From contig NZ_JOCX01000032.1 in the NCBI RefSeq assembly GCF_000717915.1, positions 1-57,200 on the forward strand: 57,200 bases of DNA, written 5' to 3'. The notes below the pieces were generated by a model. That model saw only the letters and a list, made by a program, of their open reading frames with translations. It was not told the origin of the DNA and made no database searches. This document shows positions 51,294 through 57,200 of this stretch, in pieces. Origin of the DNA: Streptomyces sp. NRRL S-244. Lineage in GTDB: Bacteria; Actinomycetota; Actinomycetes; Streptomycetales; Streptomycetaceae. Made by a program: the position numbers and the translations under genes. How positions within the stretch are numbered: the stretch's first letter is position 1; every line of letters begins with the position of its first letter.

Positions 51294-52179
51294 CGGCTGC
51301 CCCGGTACCTGCAATCTCGCGGGCCGCCGCCACCAGCTCGGCGTTCGACCGCGCCGGACGGCCGTCCGGCAGGTGCAGTACGTCGCCCACGCCGGTCCGC
51401 GCTCCCGCACCGCACCGCGCGGCCAGCCGCAGCACCGGCCAGGCCGCGGCCTCCCGCCCGAACAGCAGCAGCGGCACCGGCGGCAGCCACCGCAGCCCCG
51501 CCACCAGCGCCGGATCGGCCGCGGCCAGCTCCACCGCGAGCCGGATCCGCGCCGGATCCCGTACCGGCCAGGCCAGGAACCGGGCCAACGGCCCGGGCTC
51601 GGTCCCCGGCTCGGTCCCCGGGTCGGCCCCCGGGTCGGCCCCCGGGTCGGCCCCCGGGTCGGCCCCCCACCCGGCCCCGGCCTCCCCGCCCAGCGGAACC
51701 ACCGCGTCCACGGCCACGCCCCGCGTCAGCAGGGCCTGCGCCAACTCCTCGGCCCCCGGCTCCGCGAAGTGCACCACCGCCCGGTCCGGCAGCACCGTCC
51801 ACGACCGGACCCGCTCCAGCCGGCCCGCCGGATCGGGCTCGGCCCCGATCCCCGCGGACACCGAAAGCGGTACGGAGACCCCCGCGCCCCGCATCGCCTC
51901 CAGCAGCGGCCCCACGACCCGGGGCGACAGGCTCTCCCGGCCGCACGGGGTCCGCGGATGGACCAGCACCTCCCCGGCCCCGGCGGCCACCGCCGCCAGC
52001 GCCGACTCCACCACGTCCGGCGGGGACAGGGGCACGGCCCCGCCGTCGACGGCACCACGCGCCCCGTTCAGCGACACCACGACCGCAGCCGAATCCGGTC
52101 CCGCCACCGGAACCCGCCCCGCCCCTGAAACCAGCGCCACCGAATCCGGCCCCGAAGCCCCGAGCCCCCGCAGGCTCAT
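51274..52179 (-). CDS. BKACE family (3-keto-5-aminohexanoate cleavage-like) protein
   Basis: A TIM-barrel-like protein of about 301 residues. It shows the BKACE pattern: VVVSLNGARGAVDGGAVPLSP, then GAGEVLVHPRTPCGRESLSP, a Ser-containing VPLSVSAG, and a C-terminal WLPPVPLLLFG block. BKACE enzymes use Zn2+ to cleave beta-keto acids with acetyl-CoA. The family usually has HxH where this reads LVH, so one metal ligand appears to be missing. An (ADPG)n/(TEPG)n insert lies around residues 172-196. The ATG overlaps the stop of the zinc-ribbon gene (ATGA). The first 33 residues may be leader; the fold begins at VVVSLNG. Confidence 0.75.
   Translation of the reverse strand: MSLRGLGASGPDSVALVSGAGRVPVAGPDSAAVVVSLNGARGAVDGGAVPLSPPDVVESALAAVAAGAGEVLVHPRTPCGRESLSPRVVGPLLEAMRGAGVSVPLSVSAGIGAEPDPAGRLERVRSWTVLPDRAVVHFAEPGAEELAQALLTRGVAVDAVVPLGGEAGAGWGADPGADPGADPGADPGTEPGTEPGPLARFLAWPVRDPARIRLAVELAAADPALVAGLRWLPPVPLLLFGREAAAWPVLRLAARCGAGARTGVGDVLHLPDGRPARSNAELVAAAREIAGTGAAATTGSR
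51597..51664. repeat. 12-bp tandem repeat inside the BKACE-like gene
   Basis: Units of type cccgggtcggcc run head to tail about six times and encode ADPG, then TEPG, in the minus-strand protein. In-frame copy-number change would only lengthen or shorten a loop. Confidence 0.75.
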
Positions 52180-52805
52180 GCCGCCCCCGCCGAAGCCGGG
52201 TCCGCCAGCGAAACCGCGTCCGCCAGCGCCGGCCTCGGCACGACGATCCCGCAGCCCGCACACACCGGACCGTCCCAGGCCCACGCACCCTCCCAGGTGC
52301 GATGCCCCGCGCGGGGCACCCGTCTCTGCCCCGGCCCGTGCGCGGCCCAGCGCAGCTCCTGCTCCCCGCAGACCGGGCACCCCGTCCCCGGCTCCGACTC
52401 CAGCGCCGCGACCAGCCGCCGCAGCACCTCGCCCAGCGTCCCGTCCGGCCGCACCCCCGGATCGGCGCACCGCACCACCGCATCCCCGCTGCCGCCCCAG
52501 GCCCACTCCGGCCGGCGCAGCCCGTGGTGTTTCTCCCGCCGGCGCCGCTCCGCGAACTGCCGCTCGTACTCCAACCAGACCGCCCGCGCGTCCTCCAGCT
52601 CCTCCAACGCCGCCACCAGCCGCTGCGGATCGGCCGCCCGGTCCTCGGGGGCGATCCCGTGCCGGTCACACAGATGCCACCACGTCGCCCGGTGCCCGTA
52701 CGGAGCGAACCGCTCCAGGCAGCGGCGCAGCGAATGGCGCCGCAGGGCACGGTCATTGCGCGCGTCCCGCACCTGGTACGCCAGACTTCGGAATCCCGCC
52801 ATCAC
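52176..52805 (-). CDS. Hypothetical protein with zinc-ribbon-like cysteines
   Basis: A 209-residue protein that I cannot assign to a family. The N-terminal half is Arg-rich and helical (SLAYQVRDARNDRALRRHSLRRCLERFAPYG; RREKHHGLRRP). The C-terminal half has two CxxC pairs, CPVCG and CAGCG, about 45 residues apart, a likely zinc ribbon. The pattern suggests nucleic-acid or protein binding. It overlaps the BKACE-like gene by 4 bp (ATGA), so the two are coupled. The ATG at 52805 has only a weak upstream site (AGGTGTG). Confidence 0.75.
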   Translation of the reverse strand: MMAGFRSLAYQVRDARNDRALRRHSLRRCLERFAPYGHRATWWHLCDRHGIAPEDRAADPQRLVAALEELEDARAVWLEYERQFAERRRREKHHGLRRPEWAWGGSGDAVVRCADPGVRPDGTLGEVLRRLVAALESEPGTGCPVCGEQELRWAAHGPGQRRVPRAGHRTWEGAWAWDGPVCAGCGIVVPRPALADAVSLADPASAGAA

Positions 52806-52953
52806 ACCTTCACCTCCGTCGCGCCCACGCCCGCACCGGGGGGCGTCGTACTACGTCGAACGACGACGCACCGTGAGATGTGCCCAACATGCCCGGCCAG
52901 GTGCGGGCGCATGCGGGGGCGGTCGAGGCGTGCGGGTGGCACATGGCCGGAAG

Positions 52954-54324
52954 TCAGCGCCCCATGCGCCCCGCAGCAACCACGAGCCGGGCCAGCTCCT
53001 CGTGGCAGATGTCACTGTGCGCCCCCGACGGGGGACCGCCGCGGCGCACCACGGACCCGGTGTCCACACTGACGCAACCGGCCTCCGGCACCCCCGCGCG
53101 CAGGGCCGCGTCCAGGGTGAGCCGCGGCGCGCCCGGCACCGCCTGCACCCCGTCGTGACCGATCGCGCCCCACCGCTCGTCGAAGCCGAGGAGACCGGCC
53201 GAATCCCCTGCCATCCGGGAGGCCAGCGGGTAGAAGACCTTGAGGGCCGAGTCGTACGGGGAGTGGCACGCGAGCACCGGGCCGTCGACCCGGCGCTGCA
53301 TCCCGCGCAGGGCGCCGCCGCTGCCCTTGTCGTGGGGGAGCCGGTCGGCGAAGGCGTAGTGGGAGAAGGCCCCCTGGAGCAGCGTCGCGGATTTCACGTA
53401 CCGGGCGCCGTCCGGCACCGCGCGCAGCGAGAAGGACACCACCCGGGCCCCGAAGCTGTGCCCGATCAGATGGATCCGCAGGGCCGGGCGGCGGCCCGCG
53501 AGTTCGGCCAGCATCGGGCCGAGGCCGCGCTCGCCGACCACTCCGGCCCGCTTCTTCATCTGGTAGTAGGTGGCCTGCCGCAGCAGCTCCTTGGCGCCGT
53601 TCCACAGCGCGCGCAGGCCGCCACCGACGGAGAACCCGGGCTCGGCGGCGCCCCCGGTCGGCGCGCCCGCCTCGGCCAGCCCCTCGGTGAAGGCGCGGCA
53701 CACCTCCAGCACGTCCAGCGCGAAGATGTCGGGCACGTCCCGTACGACCGGCCCGGCGACAGCGACGGTGGCGGCGACGGCCGCGGCCGGATCGACGGCA
53801 CTCCCCGCATCCGCCGAATCCCCCGCGTCCACCACGTCCACGCCCGCCAGCTCCCGTACCAGTGCCCCGAACTCGGTGAACGCCGCCGCCGACTCCGGCC
53901 GGTCCTCCAGCAGTTCGGCGACCCGGTCCAGCTCCGCCACCCGCCCCGGCCAGAACTCCCCGAGCGCCCGCAGCGTGGCGGGGTCCAAGGCCGTCCCGTG
54001 GCCCGGCTCGGCGAGCGCGCCGTGGGGGTCGAAGTCCGGAATCGGCTCGTCCGAGAACCGGATCGAGGGCCAGACGACGCCCACGTACCCCAGCCGCACC
54101 CCCGGCCCCACCAGCCCCGGGAACGGTGCGTAGAAGCGGTCGAAGAGCCGGGTCGAGGTCGCCCGGTCGCTGTTCCAGCCGTGCGCGAACACCAGCAGGT
54201 CGGTGGCCTCCAGGGCGGCCACCGCATCCTGGGTGCCCTGATCCACGTCACCGTCCGCGTCGAAGGTCAGCTCCGCGTACGGACCGGCCCCGATCCCGCC
54301 GCTCGACGTCGTTGCATCCGACAT
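52954..54324 (-). CDS. Alpha/beta hydrolase-like protein, function unknown
   Basis: A 456-residue protein. LLVFAHGWNSD (about residue 44) resembles an oxyanion-hole loop and IHLIGHSFGARVV (about residue 290) a nucleophile elbow with Ser. A late His near GAHSDICH could complete the triad. The middle holds a long helical and Ala-rich insert (AGDSADAGSAVDPAAAVAATVAVAGPVV). I see no signal peptide. It looks like a cytoplasmic serine esterase; the substrate is unknown. AGGGGGACCTC-type purines precede the ATG. Confidence 0.75.
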   Translation of the reverse strand: MSDATTSSGGIGAGPYAELTFDADGDVDQGTQDAVAALEATDLLVFAHGWNSDRATSTRLFDRFYAPFPGLVGPGVRLGYVGVVWPSIRFSDEPIPDFDPHGALAEPGHGTALDPATLRALGEFWPGRVAELDRVAELLEDRPESAAAFTEFGALVRELAGVDVVDAGDSADAGSAVDPAAAVAATVAVAGPVVRDVPDIFALDVLEVCRAFTEGLAEAGAPTGGAAEPGFSVGGGLRALWNGAKELLRQATYYQMKKRAGVVGERGLGPMLAELAGRRPALRIHLIGHSFGARVVSFSLRAVPDGARYVKSATLLQGAFSHYAFADRLPHDKGSGGALRGMQRRVDGPVLACHSPYDSALKVFYPLASRMAGDSAGLLGFDERWGAIGHDGVQAVPGAPRLTLDAALRAGVPEAGCVSVDTGSVVRRGGPPSGAHSDICHEELARLVVAAGRMGR

Positions 54325-54405
54325 GAGGTCCCCCTCCGCGCCGTCTCTCCGGTGCCGTCCAGCATCCTGCTGCCGCCCCTACCCGGCCAGACCCCTGCCA
54401 CCCAC

Positions 54406-54475
54406 GGATTCACGCGGATCCACACGGACTCACGGGGACTCGCACGGATTCACGCGGATTCACGCGGACTCACGG
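54406..54475. repeat. Decamer tandem array at the 3' end of the NamZ-like gene
   Basis: Seven contiguous 10-bp units of consensus ggattcacgc/ggactcacgg, one helical turn each. The last unit contains the stop codon of the minus-strand NamZ-like gene. There are no spacers, so it is not CRISPR. Confidence 0.8.
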
Positions 54476-55741
54476 ATAGAGCAGATACCGCCCCCGCACC
54501 GCCGCGAACCGCTCCAGCCCCGCCGCCCAGTCGCCCGCGATCTCCTCGACCCCCGCCCCCGCGTCCACCATCTTCCGGACCCGGTCCGAGCCGGTCAGCT
54601 GGTCGATCCAGTGGTCCGTGCGCCACGCGAATCCGCTCCACGTCCGCTTCGCGGTCACCAGCAGCCCGATCCCGGCCCGCACCGGATCGAAGGCCGCCCG
54701 GTCGTGCACGATCAGCCGGACTCCGCCGCACACCTTCCCGCTGAACTTCGAGAAGGTGGGCGTGAAGTAGGCCTCCCGGAACCACACCCCGGGCAGCCCC
54801 AGCGCCTGCGCCGCCTCCGCCCACCGCCGGTCCACCCCCTCCGCGCCGACCACCTCGAACGGCGTGGTCGTACCGCGCCCCTCGGACAGGTTGGTGCCCT
54901 CGAACAGGCAGGTGCCGGCGTACGCGAGGGCCGTGTCCGGCGTCGGCACGTTCGGGCTCGGCGGCACCCAGGGCAGTCCGGTCGCCCCGAAGAAGGAGTC
55001 CCGCTGCCATCCGGTCATGCGTACGGTGTGCAGGCCGGCCGGCTTCGCCGCCAGGAACTCCGCGTTGAACAGCAGGGCCAGCTCCGCCACCGTCATCCCG
55101 TGCGCGAGCGCGATCGGCTCCCGGCCCACGCCGCTCGCGTACGCGCGCTCCAGTACGGGCCCGGCGGCCCACCGGCCGCCCACCGGGTTCGGCCGGTCCA
55201 GAACGACCACCGCCTTGCCGGCCAGCGCGGCCGCGCGCATGCAGTCGTACAGGGTCCAGATGTAGGTGTAGAAGCGCGCCCCGACGTCCTGGATGTCGAA
55301 GACGACCGTGTCGATCCCGGCCGCCGTGAACACGTCCGCGAGCGCCTGCCCGCTCTTGCCGTACGTGTCGTACACGGGCAGCCCCGTCGCCGGATCGCGC
55401 CCGGCCGCCTCGGAGTCGCCCGCCTGCGCGGTGCCGCGGAACCCGTGCTCCGGTCCGAACACCGCCACCAGCTGCACGCGCGCGTCCGCGTGCAGTACGT
55501 CGACCAGGTGGCGGGCGTCGGCGGTGATCCCGGTGGGGTTGGTGACGACCCCGACCCGCTGTCCGGCGAGCACCTCGTAGCCGTCCGCGGCGAGTTGTTC
55601 GAAGCCGGTGCGCACCCGCTCGGCGGCCGTGTCCGCCCGGTCCGGAGCCCGGTCCGGAGCCCGGCCCGGCGTTGCACCCACCGCCCCCAAGGCCCCCGTC
55701 GTTCCCGCCAGTCCCAGCAGCCCCCGTCGCGACAGCGTCAT
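54470..55741 (-). CDS. DUF1343 protein, NamZ-like exo-beta-N-acetylmuramidase
   Basis: A 423-residue exported protein. The N-terminus MTLSRRGLLGLAG is a Tat signal (twin Arg). The DUF1343 domain is clear: GQRVGVVTNPTGITADARHLVDVL, FGPEHGFRGTAQAGD, VVFDIQDVGARFYTYIWTL, and GTNLSEGRGTTTPFEVVGA. The founding member NamZ removes N-acetylmuramic acid from the non-reducing end of peptidoglycan fragments, so a role in wall recycling or turnover is likely. The stop codon lies in the decamer repeat. A short repeat (APDRAPDRAD) follows the signal peptide. Confidence 0.88.
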   Translation of the reverse strand: MTLSRRGLLGLAGTTGALGAVGATPGRAPDRAPDRADTAAERVRTGFEQLAADGYEVLAGQRVGVVTNPTGITADARHLVDVLHADARVQLVAVFGPEHGFRGTAQAGDSEAAGRDPATGLPVYDTYGKSGQALADVFTAAGIDTVVFDIQDVGARFYTYIWTLYDCMRAAALAGKAVVVLDRPNPVGGRWAAGPVLERAYASGVGREPIALAHGMTVAELALLFNAEFLAAKPAGLHTVRMTGWQRDSFFGATGLPWVPPSPNVPTPDTALAYAGTCLFEGTNLSEGRGTTTPFEVVGAEGVDRRWAEAAQALGLPGVWFREAYFTPTFSKFSGKVCGGVRLIVHDRAAFDPVRAGIGLLVTAKRTWSGFAWRTDHWIDQLTGSDRVRKMVDAGAGVEEIAGDWAAGLERFAAVRGRYLLYP

Positions 55742-55780
55742 CCGGCCACGCTAGGCGTCGCCCCTCTTCCACCCCGACAT

Positions 55781-55794
55781 ACCGACCGGTTAGT
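55781..55794. promoter_or_regulatory. Imperfect operator-like dyad upstream of the SDR gene
   Basis: accgaccggttagt is centred on ACCGGT and is symmetric at 10 of 14 positions. It lies about 70 bp before the SDR start and about 40 bp before the NamZ-like start. It is a possible regulator site in the divergent promoter region. Confidence 0.35.
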
Positions 55795-55811
55795 CTGCCC
55801 GGCATCCGGCC

Positions 55812-55850
55812 ATGAACGCCATGAACGCCATGAATGCCATGAACGCCATG
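55812..55850. repeat. 9-bp tandem repeat of in-frame ATGs before the SDR gene
   Basis: Units atgaacgcc repeat four times (one is atgaatgcc) and end with atgaag, giving five in-frame ATGs nine bases apart. They lie in the leader or extreme N-terminus of the SDR gene. Confidence 0.8.
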
Positions 55851-55862
55851 AAGGGTGATCCC

Positions 55863-56627
55863 GTGAGCGCGTACCAGGACCAGCGAGTCGTCGTCACCGG
55901 AGCGGGCGGCGGCATCGGCGCCGCCCTCGCCCGCCGCTTCGCCGACGAGGGGGCCACGGTGGTGGTCAACGACCTCGACGCCGCCAAGGCCGCCGCCGTG
56001 GCGGGCGAGATCGGGGCCCGGGCGATAGCGGTCCCGGGCGACGCCTCGACCGTCGTGGCCGAGGCCCGCGAGGCCCTCGGCGGCGGGGTGGACGTCTACT
56101 GCGCGAACGCCGGACTCGGCTCGGGCGGCGACGCGTTCGCCGACGAGGCCGTGTGGGAGGCGGCTTGGGACACCAACGTCATGGCGCACGTCCGCGCGGC
56201 CCGGCTGCTGCTGCCGGACTGGCTGGAGCGCGGGAGCGGGCGCTTCGTGTCCACCGTCTCGGCCGCAGGGCTGCTGACCATGATCGGGGCGGCGCCGTAC
56301 AGTGTCACCAAGCACGGTGCGCTCGCCTTCGCGGAGTGGCTCTCGCTGACCTACCGCCACCGCGGCGTCCAGGTCCACGCCATCTGCCCGCAAGGGGTCC
56401 GCACCGACATGCTGACGGCCGCGGGCTCGGCGGGCGAACTCGTCCTCGCGCCGACCGCGATCGAGCCGGAAGCGGTTGCGGACGCACTGTTCGACGGCAT
56501 GGAGAAGGGCCGGTTCTTGATCCTCCCGCACCCCGAGGTCGCGGACTACTACGCCGCCCGCGCCACCGAACCGGACCGCTGGCTCACCGGCATGAACCAC
56601 ATCCAGCAGAAGTGGGAGACCAGGTGA
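55863..56627 (+). CDS. SDR family oxidoreductase
   Basis: A 254-residue short-chain dehydrogenase. The cofactor motif is TGAGGGIG near residue 14, then CANAG. The catalytic triad is Ser (STVSAAG), Tyr and Lys (YSVTKHG). It should oxidise or reduce a hydroxyl/keto group with NAD(P). I chose the GTG at 55863, which has AAGGGTG at 7-nt spacing, over five upstream in-frame ATGs in a 9-bp repeat that would add (MNA)n. The stop overlaps the start of an acyl-CoA ligase gene (GTGA), so the pair acts together, probably in acyl-CoA or fatty-acid breakdown. Confidence 0.9.
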   Translation: MSAYQDQRVVVTGAGGGIGAALARRFADEGATVVVNDLDAAKAAAVAGEIGARAIAVPGDASTVVAEAREALGGGVDVYCANAGLGSGGDAFADEAVWEAAWDTNVMAHVRAARLLLPDWLERGSGRFVSTVSAAGLLTMIGAAPYSVTKHGALAFAEWLSLTYRHRGVQVHAICPQGVRTDMLTAAGSAGELVLAPTAIEPEAVADALFDGMEKGRFLILPHPEVADYYAARATEPDRWLTGMNHIQQKWETR

Positions 56628-57200
56628 CGCGGCCGGACCCGCCCTCCCGCTACGCCGCCAAGCCGTGGCTGGGACTGCTCAGCCCGGCCCAGCGCGCCCC
56701 CGTCTCGCCGCCGCCGAGCCTGCTGCACGCCTTCCGCGACGCCGTCGCCCGGGCCCCCGGGCGCACCGCGCTGGCCTACTTCGACGGCCGCATCGGCTAC
56801 GCGGAGACCGACGCGCTCTCCGACTCCGTCGCCGGCCACCTCGCCGCGCACGGCATCGGCCGCGGGGACCGGGTCGCCGTCATGCTCCAGAACACCCCGC
56901 ACTTCGTGCTCGCCGTCCTGGCCGCGTGGAAGGCCGGGGCGGTGGTCGTGCCGCTCAACCCCATGTACAAATCGGGTGAGATCGGGCACATCCTGCGCGA
57001 CTCCGGGGCCGTCGCACTGGTCTGCGACGGCCGCGCGTGGACGGCGTACGTGGCCGAGGCGGTCCAGGGCACGGCGGTACGGGTCGCCCTGACCGCCTCG
57101 GACCGGGACTTCCAGACCCGTAACGACCCCCGCGTCTTCGCCCCCGCCGAACCGGCCGCGGCGGAACCGGACCCCACCGCCCCGCCGGCCCCCGCCGAAC
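56624..57200 (+). CDS. Acyl-CoA synthetase, AMP-binding family (truncated by window edge)
   Basis: The first 192 residues of an adenylate-forming enzyme. The N-terminal FRDAVARAPGRTALAYFDGRIGYAETDALSDSVAGHLAAHGIGRGDRVAVMLQNTPHFVLAVLAAWKAGAVVVPLNPMYKSGEI is typical of class I acyl-CoA ligases. The ATP-binding P-loop and adenylation motifs would lie beyond the window end. The GTG overlaps the SDR stop, showing translational coupling. The specific fatty or aromatic acid is not readable from this part. Confidence 0.88.
   Translation, partial: MTRPDPPSRYAAKPWLGLLSPAQRAPVSPPPSLLHAFRDAVARAPGRTALAYFDGRIGYAETDALSDSVAGHLAAHGIGRGDRVAVMLQNTPHFVLAVLAAWKAGAVVVPLNPMYKSGEIGHILRDSGAVALVCDGRAWTAYVAEAVQGTAVRVALTASDRDFQTRNDPRVFAPAEPAAAEPDPTAPPAPAE

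Noticed and set aside
54406..54475. CRISPR array
   Set aside because: The decamers are contiguous with no spacers and no cas genes are present.

Overview
The window is high-GC actinobacterial chromosome, almost certainly Streptomyces: heavy use of GTG starts, GGAGG ribosome-binding sites, secreted Tat/Sec enzymes, a streptogrisin-type protease, a SepF-like division protein, an FxsA/FxsB peptide locus, a LAETG-anchored lytic polysaccharide monooxygenase and a bldA-type TTA codon. I find 51 intact or edge-truncated protein genes and one probable pseudogene. I see no tRNA, rRNA, CRISPR array or insertion sequence.

Layout. 0.2-8.8 kb: MFS exporter, glutaryl-CoA dehydrogenase-like enzyme, SepF paralogue, a DUF5685 protein with an extreme cysteine tail, DUF1684 protein, streptogrisin-like protease, membrane protein, alpha/beta hydrolase. 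8.9-11.5 kb: a RiPP locus with an FxsA precursor (C-terminal FNSSL) and an FxsB radical SAM/SPASM maturase fused to a beta-hydroxylase-like extension that has lost its HExxH. 11.5-15.4 kb: TetR regulator divergent from a cytosine/purine permease and a YtcJ-like amidohydrolase. 15.4-20.6 kb: a degenerate remnant, then dnaE2 translationally coupled to an ImuB-like Y-family protein without catalytic acids, behind a LexA-box-like site. 20.7-29.5 kb: lipase, LPMO, DUF402/GNAT pair, GntR regulator, nitrobindin-like protein, AAA ATPase, SGNH esterase and a Ser/Thr kinase. 29.8-35.2 kb: small basic protein, CoA-transferase, a lone type-ISP-like domain protein, a 54-residue peptide gene with a duplicated motif, a GntR regulator and homogentisate dioxygenase. 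35.4-39.9 kb: a three-gene envelope cluster (beta-helix membrane protein, cupredoxin-like lipoprotein, polytopic membrane protein). 39.9-57.2 kb: TetR, molybdopterin oxidoreductase, citrate transporter, an aldehyde/alcohol dehydrogenase operon, two TetR-controlled acyl-CoA modules, SoxR, a BKACE-like protein with a zinc-ribbon partner, an alpha/beta hydrolase, a NamZ-like muramidase, an SDR and a truncated acyl-CoA ligase.

How genes work together. Two small regulons can be read directly from shared operator-like sites. One 19-bp palindrome lies upstream of the aldehyde dehydrogenase-alcohol dehydrogenase operon and recurs between a TetR gene and an acyl-CoA dehydrogenase. A 14-mer lies upstream of another TetR gene and recurs upstream of a MaoC hydratase. 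A large palindrome upstream of hmgA probably serves the neighbouring GntR regulator. Carbon catabolism (acyl-CoA, tyrosine/homogentisate, citrate, alcohol/aldehyde) and extracellular hydrolysis dominate the region.
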